Positions 34,685-44,970 of a DNA stretch of 64,000 bases are shown here, piece after piece (within the stretch, counting starts at the first letter, position 1; each line of letters opens with the position of its first letter). A model generated the notes under the pieces. It was given only the letters and a program-made list of their open reading frames with translations. It searched no databases and was not told the DNA's origin. Location: assembly GCF_006439355.1 (NCBI RefSeq), contig NZ_VFTG01000030.1, positions 1-64,000 of the forward strand, in the 5' to 3' direction. A program made the position numbers and the translations under genes. Source of the DNA: Mesorhizobium sp. B4-1-3 (lineage in GTDB: Bacteria > Pseudomonadota > Alphaproteobacteria > Rhizobiales > Rhizobiaceae).

Positions 34685-35971
34685 TCAAATCCTGTCGCGC
34701 AGCGCGAACCAGTTGAGGGCAAGAAACAAGAGCGGCGCGCGAAATCGGCGACCGCCGGGGAAGGCGGGGATTTTCAAATCCTCGATCAGTTTCAGCCGGT
34801 CGCGATTGCCGGCAACGGTCTCGGCATAGAGCTTGCCGAAGAAGTTCGACAGCATGACGCCGTGGCCGGAATAGCCGCCTATCGAGATCACCTTCGGCAT
34901 CACCTCGCGCACGAACTGCTTTCTCGGCACCGTGATGCCGACATAGCCGCCCCAGCCATGCGTGATCTCGACATCCTTCAGGTCCGGGTAGAGCTCGGTG
35001 ATCTGCCTGCGGATGTGGATATGGATGTCCTTCGGGTCGTTGACGGCATAGACCTCGCGGCCGCCGAACAGGAGCCGTCCGTCTTTCGACTTGCGGAAAT
35101 AGCGCACCACGAAGCGGGAATCGTCGACCGACTCGCCGCCCGGCAGCACTTCGGAGGCCGCGCCGAGCGGCACGGTCGCGCCGATGAAGGAACCGATCGG
35201 CATGATGTGCGCCGCGCTTACCGGCTCCAGATTGCCGCCATAGGCGTTGACAGCGATCATGCATCTGTCGGCGGTAATCGTGCCCTTGGGCGTCGTGACC
35301 GTCACCTTGCCGCCGCTGGAAAAAATGCCGGTGGACGGTGTCTGCTCGAAGAGATGCGCGCCGGCCGCCGCAGCCGCTTTCGCTGTGCCGATCACCAGCT
35401 TCAGCGGATGGATGTGCCCGGTGCCGGTGTCGCGCGTGCCACCGAAATAGCGTGTCGAGCCCAGCCGCTGCGCTGTCTCCGCCGCGTCCATGAAGCTGAC
35501 ATGCGGATAGTCGAAGCGGCTCGCCATGATCTCGGCATGGCGTTTGTAGTCGTCGACATAGCGCCGCTTGTGCGCCACCGACAATTGGCCCGGCATATAG
35601 TCGATCTCGATGGCATTGGCGGCGGCGAAGTCGAACAGATGCGCCTTGGCTTCTTCAGCCATGCCGAACAGCGCCCTGGCGCGGGAGAGGCCGTACTCGG
35701 CCTCCAGTTCCTCGGCCCAGGCGCGCTGCCCGGTGCCGAGCTGGCCGCCATTGCGCCCCGACGCGCCGTCGCCGAGGCGATGGGCTTCGATGAGGACGAC
35801 ATTTGCGCCTGTCTTCGCCAAGTGCGCGGCTGCCGACAAACCGGTGAAGCCGCCCCCGATGATGACGACGTCACATTGGCGATCACCATCTAGCGAAGGA
35901 TATTCGGGCCGAGGCCCGGCCGTATCCTCGTACCACGAGCGGCCCGGGGAAATGGGAGACTGATAGGGCAT
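34685..35971 (-). CDS. puuB: FAD-dependent oxidase, gamma-glutamylputrescine oxidase-like
   Basis: A 428-residue DAO-family flavoprotein. The FAD motif is VVIIGGGFTGLSAAAHLAK, followed by EAHRLGDGASGRNGGQLGTGQR, characteristic of the PuuB/OrdL group. In Escherichia coli PuuB oxidises gamma-glutamylputrescine to the aldehyde. The upstream gene (12-base gap) encodes a PuuA-like glutamine synthetase, so the two can perform the first steps of putrescine breakdown by the gamma-glutamyl route. The gene name is by context and family; the substrate is not proven. A polyamine transporter lies about 8 kb away (43794-47897). Confidence 0.82.
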   Translation of the reverse strand: MPYQSPISPGRSWYEDTAGPRPEYPSLDGDRQCDVVIIGGGFTGLSAAAHLAKTGANVVLIEAHRLGDGASGRNGGQLGTGQRAWAEELEAEYGLSRARALFGMAEEAKAHLFDFAAANAIEIDYMPGQLSVAHKRRYVDDYKRHAEIMASRFDYPHVSFMDAAETAQRLGSTRYFGGTRDTGTGHIHPLKLVIGTAKAAAAAGAHLFEQTPSTGIFSSGGKVTVTTPKGTITADRCMIAVNAYGGNLEPVSAAHIMPIGSFIGATVPLGAASEVLPGGESVDDSRFVVRYFRKSKDGRLLFGGREVYAVNDPKDIHIHIRRQITELYPDLKDVEITHGWGGYVGITVPRKQFVREVMPKVISIGGYSGHGVMLSNFFGKLYAETVAGNRDRLKLIEDLKIPAFPGGRRFRAPLLFLALNWFALRDRI

Positions 35972-35983
35972 GATCAGTGTGCC

Positions 35984-37420
35984 CTATACGTTCAACAAGA
36001 GATACTCCCGCTCCCACGGGCTGATCACTTCCATGAAGGTCTCGAACTCGGCGCGCTTGATCGCGGTGTATGTGGCGGCGAAGGATTTGCCAAGGATGGC
36101 GCCGAGTTCTTTGTCGTCCTCGAACAGGCCTACGGCTTCCAGAAGGCCGCGCGGCAGGTCGATCTCATCCGCATTGGCGGTCGTCAGGACCGGCGGTTCC
36201 GCCTTGATCTTGTTGTTTATGCCGACCAGCCCGCAGGCAAGCGACGCCGCCAGGGCCAGATAGGGGTTGGCATCGGATGACGGGATGCGGTTTTCCACGC
36301 GCCGCGCCGCCGGATCCGAGCGCGGCACGCGGAAGGCGGTGGTGCGGTTGTCATAACCCCATTTGTTGTTGACCGGAGCCGACGCCTGCTGCGTCAGCCG
36401 GCGGTAGGAATTCACATAAGGCGCGAACATCACCAGCGCGTTCGGCACGTGCTTCTGCATGCCGCCGATGAAATGGAAGAATGCGTCGGTCTCGGACCCG
36501 TCCTCGGCCGAGAAGATGTTTTTGCCGGTCTTCTTGTCGACCACCGACTGGTGGATGTGCATGGCCGAGCCCGGTTGCCCCTGGATCGGCTTGGCCATGA
36601 AGGTGGCGTAGATCTCATGCTTCAGCGCCGCCTCGCGAATGGTGCGCTTGAACATGAAGACCTGGTCGGCGAGCTCGATCGGGTTGCCGTGGCGCAGATT
36701 GATCTCGAGCTGGCCGGCGCCCTCCTCATGGATCAGCGTGTCGATCTCCAGGCCCTGGCGTTCCGAGAAATGGTAGATGTCGTCGATAAGTTCGTCGAAT
36801 TCGTTGACGCCGGCGATCGAATAACCGGCGCCTCCGCCGATCGGCCGGCCCGAGCGCCCGACGGGCGGCGTCAGCGGGTAGTCCGGATCGGGGTTCTTGC
36901 GCACCAGATAGAATTCGATCTCGGGCGCCACCACCGGCTTCAGGCCGCGCTCGTCATAGGCCGCAAGCACGCGCTTCAAGACGTTGCGCGGCGTGAACTC
37001 GACCGAGCGGCCGTCCTGGTGCACGAGATCGCAGATGACCGCGGCCGTCGGGTCCTCTTCCCAGGGCACGACCGTCAGCGTCGAAAGATCGGGCAGAAGC
37101 TTCAGGTCGCCGTCATCTTCGGGATAGTGGAAGCCGTTGCCGTCCTCGGGATAGCCGCCCGAGATCGTCGTCATGAACACGGCCGAAGGCAGCGCCAGCG
37201 AGGTGTTGGAGGTGAATTTCTTCGACGGCATCATCTTGCCGCGGGCGACGCCCGCCTGGTCGGGCGTTATGCACTCTATGTCCTCGATGCCGCGCCATTC
37301 CAGCCAGGCGCTGGCTTCCTTCCAGTTCTTCACACCGCGTTGGTTCTTCAGGAAGGCAGGCGTGCGGGCGCGTCCCCCCCGGCTTGACGGACGGACTTCC
37401 TTTTTCTCAGGCGGCATCAT
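35984..37420 (-). CDS. puuA: Glutamine synthetase-like gamma-glutamylpolyamine synthetase
   Basis: A 478-residue member of the glutamine synthetase superfamily. The beta-Grasp N-domain has ITPDQAGVARGKMMPS, and the catalytic domain has APEIEFYLV, GAGQLEINLRHG, GSAMHIHQSV and RVENRIPSSDANPYLALAA. These are the metal and ATP ligands of the family. In PuuA-type enzymes glutamate is joined to an amine such as putrescine. It is directly followed by the PuuB-like oxidase. Assignment to polyamines rather than another amine is inferred from that pairing. Confidence 0.82.
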   Translation of the reverse strand: MMPPEKKEVRPSSRGGRARTPAFLKNQRGVKNWKEASAWLEWRGIEDIECITPDQAGVARGKMMPSKKFTSNTSLALPSAVFMTTISGGYPEDGNGFHYPEDDGDLKLLPDLSTLTVVPWEEDPTAAVICDLVHQDGRSVEFTPRNVLKRVLAAYDERGLKPVVAPEIEFYLVRKNPDPDYPLTPPVGRSGRPIGGGAGYSIAGVNEFDELIDDIYHFSERQGLEIDTLIHEEGAGQLEINLRHGNPIELADQVFMFKRTIREAALKHEIYATFMAKPIQGQPGSAMHIHQSVVDKKTGKNIFSAEDGSETDAFFHFIGGMQKHVPNALVMFAPYVNSYRRLTQQASAPVNNKWGYDNRTTAFRVPRSDPAARRVENRIPSSDANPYLALAASLACGLVGINNKIKAEPPVLTTANADEIDLPRGLLEAVGLFEDDKELGAILGKSFAATYTAIKRAEFETFMEVISPWEREYLLLNV

Positions 37421-37577
37421 TCACCAGATTGTGTTGCGGATTTCGGACTATAGCCGGGCGCCACGGGGGAAGGGAAGGGGAGGGGCAAGGCGCTTGCCCA
37501 GGGGCCGCCCCTTGCGGACCGGCTGGCAGTATTAGGCGAACGCGTCTACATCTCCATTTCGGCAAGATGAGGTGGCC

Positions 37578-38285
37578 ATGTCCGCTCTTACTACGATCGG
37601 ATTCGATGCCGACGACACGCTGTGGCAGAACGAGCAGTTCTTCCGCATGACCGAACAGCGCTTCATCGCCATGCTTGCCGAGCACGGCGAGGCAAGCGTG
37701 GTTTCGGCGACCCTGCTCGAAGCGGCAAAGCGCAATCTCGGCCTCTACGGCTTCGGCATCAAGAGCTTCACGCTGTCGATGATCGAGACGGCCATCGAGG
37801 TTACGGAAGGCCGCGTTCCGGGCTCGACCATTGCGGAAATCCTGGCTGCCGGCCGCGACATGCTCAGCCATCCGATCGAGCCGCTGCCGCATGCGCGTGA
37901 GACGGTCGAGAAGCTCGCCGGCAGCTACCGCCTGGTGCTGATCACCAAGGGTGACCTCATGGACCAGGAGCGCAAGCTGGCGCAATCGGGACTGGGTGAG
38001 CTCTTCGACGCCGTCGAGATTGTCAGCGACAAGAGCGCAGCCACCTATGCCCGCATCTTCAGCCGCCATGGCGACGGACCGCAAAAGAGCGTGATGGTCG
38101 GCAACTCGCTGAAGTCGGATGTCGTGCCTGCCATCGATGCCGGCGGCTGGGGCATCTATGTCCCGCATGAATTGACCTGGGCGGCCGAGCATGCCGAGGC
38201 GCCGGTGGCCGCGCCGCGTTTCCGCCAGATCGCCGACCTGAGCGAACTGCCGGCATTGATCGAAGGCATCGCCGCGGCAGGCTGA
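37578..38285 (+). CDS. HAD-superfamily hydrolase
   Basis: A 235-residue soluble HAD hydrolase. Motif I is FDADDTLWQNE (nucleophile Asp plus acid Asp), motif II is LITKG, motif III Lys lies near VSDKSAATY, and motif IV is MVGNSLKSDVVPA. The helical cap between motifs I and II places it in subfamily I. Start ATG 37578 is chosen over a GTG six bases upstream because of the GATGAGG ribosome site. The substrate is unknown. It stands between the divergent puuA-like gene and the convergent receiver-like gene. Confidence 0.85.
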   Translation: MSALTTIGFDADDTLWQNEQFFRMTEQRFIAMLAEHGEASVVSATLLEAAKRNLGLYGFGIKSFTLSMIETAIEVTEGRVPGSTIAEILAAGRDMLSHPIEPLPHARETVEKLAGSYRLVLITKGDLMDQERKLAQSGLGELFDAVEIVSDKSAATYARIFSRHGDGPQKSVMVGNSLKSDVVPAIDAGGWGIYVPHELTWAAEHAEAPVAAPRFRQIADLSELPALIEGIAAAG

Positions 38286-38300
38286 CCGGTTTAGGGCGCT

Positions 38301-38750
38301 CTACCCGCGTCCGACCAGGCGGTCGACCACGGGTTGCAGCCTTTCGGGCGTGATCGGCTTGGCAACCACCGCATCGACCACGCTCGACAGGCCGAGGCTT
38401 TCGGGAGTGCCATTCCTGGTTGAAAGCAGGATCACCGCCGGCAGCGGCTTGCCGGAGGCGCGCCGCAGCGCGTCGATGGCCGACAACAGCCGGTCGCAAT
38501 CCTTGTTGTCCGGGCCGCCGTCCAGGATGACGGCGCCGGGCACTTGGCCGGCCAGTGTCTTCTCGGCGGCCTCTGGCGGCTCCGAAATCGGCTTCAGCCC
38601 CGATTTCTCGACGATTTTCGACACCACGACGCGGTTGATCGATGATTTCCCGACGACGAGCACCTTGGAAAAATCCGCCGCGATCGTACCAGTCCGGGCT
38701 GTTGGTTGCGGGTGTTTTTCGGATCGGTCGTCATGGTCGGCGGGGCACAT
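38301..38750 (-). CDS. Stand-alone receiver-like protein with altered acidic pocket
   Basis: A protein of about 149 residues that is essentially one CheY-like receiver domain. Retained are the likely phospho-acceptor Asp77 (AVILDGGPD), Ser/Thr at 110-111 (ILLST) and Lys131 (VVAKPI). The acidic pair that binds magnesium is replaced: VVGKSSINRVV instead of the usual VDDS. The start is uncertain. ATG 38750 is chosen, but another frame beginning at ATG 38734 (MTTDPKNTRNQQPGL) also looks like a genuine N-terminus and would join this frame through one missing base near 38694. Function is unknown; signalling without normal phosphorylation is possible. Confidence 0.65.
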   Translation of the reverse strand: MCPADHDDRSEKHPQPTARTGTIAADFSKVLVVGKSSINRVVVSKIVEKSGLKPISEPPEAAEKTLAGQVPGAVILDGGPDNKDCDRLLSAIDALRRASGKPLPAVILLSTRNGTPESLGLSSVVDAVVAKPITPERLQPVVDRLVGRG

Positions 38751-38973
38751 CGGCGGGCAGGCACTCTGGTTCAATGCAGGGTTGAAACCTGAGGCACAAT
38801 TGAGTGAGATCGCGGCCGGTGTCAAGCTGAAACGATCGAGGTCGAAATATAGCAATAAATTCTGGAATTCAGCGCAAGTCGTATCCCTCGGCGACGAAGG
38901 CAAGCCGAAAAATGCGATAGTCTCCCGAACGTATATCGCGCGGGAGACATTCGCCGAAATTGTTGACGTTACG

Positions 38974-39216
38974 TCAAGTGTGGCTCTGTTGGGTAACGAT
39001 CACCGGGATTAAAAGGTCTCCCCAATTGCCGTCGCCGCCATGGTGCCTGGCCGAACGCACCAGCTCCACCGAGACTCCGGCCTCGACTGCCTTCATGACC
39101 GACTGGTTGAGCCTGTGCAGATCGTTGGCGAGCATGCGGATCGTCGCCTGCTGGTCGACGCTCATTGCGCTCGATTGTTCTTCTGCCCTTTCCTTGACGC
39201 GGCTTATCGATGCCAT
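38974..39216 (-). CDS. Small hypothetical protein downstream of aceA
   Basis: An 80-residue frame on the aceA strand, 54 bases after the aceA stop, so probably co-transcribed. It has no signal peptide or membrane helix and is mostly helical in character (AMSVDQQATIRMLANDLHRL, then MKAVEAGVSVELVRSAR). I do not recognise a named family. Spacing and strand favour a real gene. Confidence 0.55.
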   Translation of the reverse strand: MASISRVKERAEEQSSAMSVDQQATIRMLANDLHRLNQSVMKAVEAGVSVELVRSARHHGGDGNWGDLLIPVIVTQQSHT

Positions 39217-39270
39217 TGGTCTTCTCCTCGATGCAAATGCCCTGCGGGCGTTTCCTCTGGTTGTTATCCG

Positions 39271-40560
<1,290 letters not shown>

Positions 40561-40638
40561 TGGTCACTCCGGTCATTCGGTAGCTGCGTCAGCGCCGCAT
40601 CGCAAAGGCATATCTTACGACGTCTGTGTATGACATCA

Positions 40639-40788
40639 TTTACATTGCAGCGCGAAAGCACCTAGAAAAACCGCAAAATACCTCGGAAAATAAAGGAAAA
40701 GCTGTGTTGTCATTGACAGGTTGGCCCTGTAAATTTGTCACGATTGTAAAGGCGGCGATGCGAGCGCCGAACTCGATGTTTATGTAAA
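40639..40788. promoter_or_regulatory. Cluster of TGTAAA/TTTACA boxes between aceA and its likely regulator
   Basis: The divergent promoter region has TTTACA at 40639-40644 and TGTAAA at 40728-40733, 40745-40750 and 40783-40788. The second and third copies start 17 bases apart. The last two lie near the scfR-like start and the first lies nearer aceA. They are candidate binding sites for the regulator encoded at 40810. No footprint information exists in the sequence itself, so this is inference from repetition and position. Confidence 0.5.
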
Positions 40789-40809
40789 TCCTTGTCAAGG
40801 ATAGCAGGG

Positions 40810-42252
40810 ATGGCCGACCAGAAGATCTTCGCCGGGCCGCGGCTGCGCCGGCTGCGCAACGCCAGGAGCCTGACCCAAACGGCGATGGCCGAAGGGTTGG
40901 GCATCTCGCCTTCCTATCTCAACCTCATCGAGCGCAACCAGCGGCCGCTGACGGTGCAGCTCATTCTCAAGCTTGCCTCGGTGTACAAGGTCGATCCGCA
41001 CGAACTCCAGGGAGAGACAAAAGGCTCGATCGCGGCCTTGCGCGAAGCGTTCAGCGATCCGCTTCTTGCCGGCGAACTCCCCGGCGATCAGGAGCTGATC
41101 GATCTTGCCGAGACGGCGCCGAACGCTTCGGCGGCGATGGTGAAACTCTTTCGCGCCTATCGCGAGCAGGCCGAGCGCCTGTCCGATCTGAACCAACTGC
41201 TGGCGAAGGAAGGCAGGGCGACCGCGCTGTCCGGCGCGCGCCTACCCGCCGATGAAGTCCACGAAGTGTTCGAGCGCCGGCCGAACCACTTTGCCTCGCT
41301 GGAAGAGGAGGCCGAGGCTTTCACATCGGTCCTCGACCCCGGCGATGATCTGTTCGCCGCGCTGAAGGCCTGGCTGAGGCGGGAGCATGGCATCGTCGTC
41401 AAGGTGCTGCCTGTCGCCACCATGCCCAACTGGCGCCGTCGCTACGACCGCCATTCGCAGCGTCTGTTCCTGTCCGAGCGGCTGTCGCCGTTCGATCAAC
41501 TGCGCGAAGTCGCCATGGAGGCGAGCCTGATCCGCATGTCGGTGGCCGTCGCCGGCGAGATCCAGACGCTGAAGCTCGGCACCGACGAGGCGCGCCGGCT
41601 CGCCCGCTTCGAACTCGGCCGCTACGCGGCGCACGCGCTGATGATGCCCTATCAGCCTTTCCATGCCGCGGCCCTGCGCGCCCGCTACGACATCGACGTC
41701 TTGCGTTCCCGCTTCGGCGTCTCCTTCGAACAGGCGGCAAATCGCCTGACCATGCTGCAGCGGCCGGGCGCCTCGGCCGTTCCCTTCTTCATGCTGGAGG
41801 TCGACAACGCCGGCAACCGCTTCCGCAAAGCCGGCAGCCAGGGTTATCCGCAGAGCCGCTTCGGCGGCGGCTGCCCCAAGCTTCCCGTCCATGCGGCCTT
41901 CTCGCAGCCGGGCCAGATCCTGGTCGAGGCGGTGGAAATGCCCGATGGCGCCGAGTTCCTTTGCATCGCCCGGACGCTGGAAGGTCCGCAAGGGGCCTTC
42001 TCCGAACGGCCGCGCCGCACCGCGCTCCTGCTCGGCTGCGACATCGGCTTCCGCGACGAGATCGTCTATGGCGCGGCGCTGCCGGTCGGAGCCGCCGGCA
42101 AGCCCGGGCAAGGCTTCGCCACGCCGGTAGGCCCCGCCTGCAGGCTCTGCGAGCGCGTCGGCTGCCTCGCGCGCGCCGAGCCGCCGGTGACGCGCCCGCT
42201 CGGCCTCGACGAGATGGTGACGGGTCTCAGCGCCTTCGATTTCCAGGGATGA
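40810..42252 (+). CDS. Short-chain fatty acid-responsive XRE regulator (ScfR/RamB family)
   Basis: A 480-residue regulator. The N-terminal XRE helix-turn-helix (about 8-65) reads RLRRLRNARSLTQTAMAEGLGISPSYLNLIERNQRPL. The middle is an IrrE/ImmA-like domain (about 150-280), and the C-terminal region is of DUF2083 type with Cys residues (ACRLCERVGCLARAEPP). RamB in Corynebacterium and ScfR-type proteins in rhizobia control acetate, propionate and glyoxylate genes. Its position divergent from aceA fits that role. ATG 40810 follows AAGGA. Confidence 0.88.
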   Translation: MADQKIFAGPRLRRLRNARSLTQTAMAEGLGISPSYLNLIERNQRPLTVQLILKLASVYKVDPHELQGETKGSIAALREAFSDPLLAGELPGDQELIDLAETAPNASAAMVKLFRAYREQAERLSDLNQLLAKEGRATALSGARLPADEVHEVFERRPNHFASLEEEAEAFTSVLDPGDDLFAALKAWLRREHGIVVKVLPVATMPNWRRRYDRHSQRLFLSERLSPFDQLREVAMEASLIRMSVAVAGEIQTLKLGTDEARRLARFELGRYAAHALMMPYQPFHAAALRARYDIDVLRSRFGVSFEQAANRLTMLQRPGASAVPFFMLEVDNAGNRFRKAGSQGYPQSRFGGGCPKLPVHAAFSQPGQILVEAVEMPDGAEFLCIARTLEGPQGAFSERPRRTALLLGCDIGFRDEIVYGAALPVGAAGKPGQGFATPVGPACRLCERVGCLARAEPPVTRPLGLDEMVTGLSAFDFQG

Positions 42253-42388
42253 TCTCGGCCGACTGCCCCAAGCTTCGCCGGATGCTGGATCACGCCGGTT
42301 TTGCGCCTTTGCGCTACGCGATTGAGACGCAGTTCTTTGTCGTTCCTGATGCATCGTGTCGAACGCAACTCGCTGACAGTCATCCGCC

Positions 42389-43354
42389 ATGACCGGTACC
42401 GCCTCGTCCCCCGTCGCTCCGTCCTCCACCGCCTTGCCGGCCGTCTCGCCGCGCGAGGAGCGGATCGGCATGCTCCTGGTCTTCCTGTCGGCGCTGATGT
42501 GGAGTTTCGGCGGCACCATCGCCCGTTTTATCCATGTCGGCGACAGCTGGACCGTGGTGTTCTGGCGTTCGCTATGGGCCGTGGCCTTTCTCATCGCATT
42601 CATGCTTTGGCGCGATGGTTGGCGCGGCACTGTGAACCTCTTTCGGCACATGGGCCTGCCCGGCCTTGGCGTCGCCTTCTGCTTTGCCACTGCCTCGACC
42701 AGTTTCGTGGTGGCGCTCGCCTACACGACTGTCGCCAACATCCTCCTGATGCAGGCCGGCGTGCCGCTGCTTGCGGCTCTCCTTGCCTGGCTCCTGTTTC
42801 GCGAACGGGTCGGTTCGGCGACCTGGATCGCGATTGCCGCCGTCATCGCCGGCGTCGCCATCATGGTCTCCGAATCCCTGGGCGGGGCCGTCTCGCCGAT
42901 CGGCGACGGGCTGGCGCTGCTGATCGCGGTGATGTTTTCTGTCGCGACCGTGATTACCCGGCGCTTCGCCCATGTACGCATGGTGCCGGCCAATTGCCTT
43001 GCGGCGCTGCTCGCCGGTGCTTTCGCCGCTTCCCAGGCCTCGGCATTCGCGGTCTCGGCGCGGGACATGGGCTTCCTCTTCGCCTTCGGCGTCGTCAACC
43101 TTGGCGTCGGCCTCGCCTTCTTCGCCATGGGCGCGCGGCTGGTGCCGGCGGCGATCGCGGCGCTGCTCGGCACCTTCGAGCCGATCCTCGGGCCGATCTG
43201 GGTCTGGCTCGTCCATTCCGAAGTGCCGTCGGTGCGCACCATCGTCGGCGGCGCGGTCGTGGTCACGGCGCTGCTCATCCATATCGGGCTGGAGTTCAAG
43301 CGCCAGACGCGGCCGGCGCGTCCCGGCGTCACCGGCCTGCCATCGCCCAATTGA
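42389..43354 (+). CDS. EamA/DMT-family transporter
   Basis: A 321-residue inner-membrane protein with ten helices in two EamA repeats (first about 27-160, second about 170-305; FLSALMWSFGGTIARF and AMGARLVPAAIAALLGTFEPILGPIWVWL). Members export amino acids, metabolites or drugs. The substrate cannot be read from sequence. It follows the scfR-like gene by 136 bases and is probably its own unit. Confidence 0.86.
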   Translation: MTGTASSPVAPSSTALPAVSPREERIGMLLVFLSALMWSFGGTIARFIHVGDSWTVVFWRSLWAVAFLIAFMLWRDGWRGTVNLFRHMGLPGLGVAFCFATASTSFVVALAYTTVANILLMQAGVPLLAALLAWLLFRERVGSATWIAIAAVIAGVAIMVSESLGGAVSPIGDGLALLIAVMFSVATVITRRFAHVRMVPANCLAALLAGAFAASQASAFAVSARDMGFLFAFGVVNLGVGLAFFAMGARLVPAAIAALLGTFEPILGPIWVWLVHSEVPSVRTIVGGAVVVTALLIHIGLEFKRQTRPARPGVTGLPSPN

Positions 43355-43359
43355 CGTTA

Positions 43360-43461
43360 ATGCATGTCGCCCGAACTGCGCAGCGGTTTTGGGAGAACGA
43401 CATGCATCAAGACAAGACTTAAAACGCGTCGCCCGAATCCCTTTCAGCGCGACGCGCTTTA
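43360..43461. repeat. Dispersed double-palindrome repeat upstream of the polyamine transporter
   Basis: Two hairpins in a row. The first has ten-base arms ATGCATGTCG (43360-43369) and CGACATGCAT (43398-43407). The second pairs AAACGCGTCGC (about 43421-43431) with GCGACGCGCTTT (43449-43460). It is, from memory, a repeat found in many copies between genes in Mesorhizobium. It lies just after the EamA gene and could end its transcript. Confidence 0.75.
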
Positions 43462-43793
43462 GGCAGCGTTCCCCATTGACAACCCAGTCGCCGGGCGGGC
43501 AGGCTGCGATTACGGCAACAACAAGACAGGCGTATCTTGCCAAGTGTCTCCGCCGGCCTGCTCGGGGCCGGACAGCATCGTCATAGCTCTCAATACGCCA
43601 CGGTGCATGCCGTTGCCGCCGCCCGGGCGCCTCGCCGGAGAGGCCGAGAGGCCTCGAACCTTGATGCCATGACAGAGCCTGGCGTGGTCAGTTCGCGCTT
43701 GTCGCTCTCCGGAAAGCTCAATACTCTGAAACCAACGCCGCCCCGCCATATCGCGACGAGCCGGCGAGGGAACACTCACCAAAGGAGAACAGC
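43462..43793. other. Region upstream of potF; promoter expected, no gene seen
   Basis: Between the palindromic repeat and potF there are 332 bases without a convincing coding frame. The potF ribosome site (AAAGGAG, just before 43794) is clear. Promoter elements are not obvious to me. Confidence 0.4.
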
Positions 43794-44891
43794 ATGATCC
43801 GCAAAGCGCTTTTGCTTTCGGCGACGTCGGCATTTCTGACGCTTTTCACACTAAGCGGCCACGCCGAGGACCGCGTCGTCAACGTCTACAACTGGTCGGA
43901 CTATATCGACAGCTCGATCATCGACGACTTCACCAAGAAGACCGGTATCAAGGTCGTCTACGACACCTTCGATTCCAACGAGATCCTGGAGACGAAACTG
44001 CTCGCCGGCGGCAGCGGCTATGACGTTGTCGTGCCGAGCGCCAACTTCCTGGCGCGCCAGATCCAGGCGGGCGTGTTCCAGAAGCTCGACAAGTCGAAGC
44101 TGCCGAACCTCTCCAACATGTGGGACGTTATTTCCGAGCGCACCGCCAAATACGATCCGGGCAACGAATATTCGGTCAACTACATGTGGGGCACGGTCGG
44201 CCTCGGCTATAACGTCAAGAAGGTGCAGGCCGCACTCGGCACCGACAAGATCGACAGCTGGGACGTCTTCTTCAATCCCGACAAGCTGGCCAAGCTGAAG
44301 GATTGCGGCGTCTATGTGCTGGACTCTCCCACCGACGTCCTTCCAGCGGCGCTTAAATATCTCGGGCTCGATCCCAACAGTACCTCTCCCGATGACATCT
44401 CCAAGGCCGAGGAGGCGTTGCTGAAGGTGCGGCCCTATGTCCGCAAGTTCCATTCGTCCGAATACATCAACGCCTTGGCCAATGGCGACATCTGCCTGGC
44501 GATCGGCTGGTCGGGCGACGTCTTCCAGGCGCGCAACCGCGCTGTGGAAGCCAAGCAGGGTGTCGAGATCGGCTATTCGGTGCCCAAGGAAGGCGCCGAG
44601 ATGTGGTTCGACCAGATGGCGATCCCCGCTGACGCGCCGCACGTCGCCGACGCGCTCGAGTTCATCAACTACATGATGACACCCGAAGTCATCGCCAAAT
44701 CGTCGAATTACGTGCTCTACGCCAACGGCAACAAAGCCTCACAGCAATTCGTCGACAAGGCGATCCTGGAAGATCCTTCGGTCTATCCCGACGAAGAGAC
44801 GATGAAGAAGCTGTATACGATTGCGCCGTACGATCCCAAGACGCAGCGCGTCATCACGCGCACCTGGACCAAGATCGTCACCGGCCAGTGA
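43794..44891 (+). CDS. potF: Polyamine ABC transporter substrate-binding protein
   Basis: A 365-residue periplasmic binding protein of the PotD/PotF family. The signal peptide ends near SGHA-E, and the mature start VVNVYNWSDYIDSSIIDDF is diagnostic for spermidine/putrescine binders. GYDVVVPSANFLARQIQAGV and NYMWGTVGLGYN follow. Four genes potF-potG-potH-potI form a complete importer. Putrescine is the most likely ligand by similarity to PotF, but spermidine or another amine cannot be excluded. A strong terminator-like hairpin follows the stop. Confidence 0.92.
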   Translation: MIRKALLLSATSAFLTLFTLSGHAEDRVVNVYNWSDYIDSSIIDDFTKKTGIKVVYDTFDSNEILETKLLAGGSGYDVVVPSANFLARQIQAGVFQKLDKSKLPNLSNMWDVISERTAKYDPGNEYSVNYMWGTVGLGYNVKKVQAALGTDKIDSWDVFFNPDKLAKLKDCGVYVLDSPTDVLPAALKYLGLDPNSTSPDDISKAEEALLKVRPYVRKFHSSEYINALANGDICLAIGWSGDVFQARNRAVEAKQGVEIGYSVPKEGAEMWFDQMAIPADAPHVADALEFINYMMTPEVIAKSSNYVLYANGNKASQQFVDKAILEDPSVYPDEETMKKLYTIAPYDPKTQRVITRTWTKIVTGQ

Positions 44892-44902
44892 GCATTGCGA
44901 CA

Positions 44903-44940
44903 CGACCCCGGCAGCCAACTGCCGGGGTCGTTTTCTTTTT
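44903..44940 (+). terminator. Strong hairpin with T-tract between potF and potG
   Basis: Perfect 12-base arms CGACCCCGGCAG (44903-44914) and CTGCCGGGGTCG (44919-44930) with a CCAA loop, followed by TTTTCTTTTT. It probably stops part of the transcripts after the binding-protein gene, so that potF is made in excess over the membrane parts. Confidence 0.88.
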
Positions 44941-44970
44941 GGAATTTCTAAGAGTAACGGAGTGGGGATC

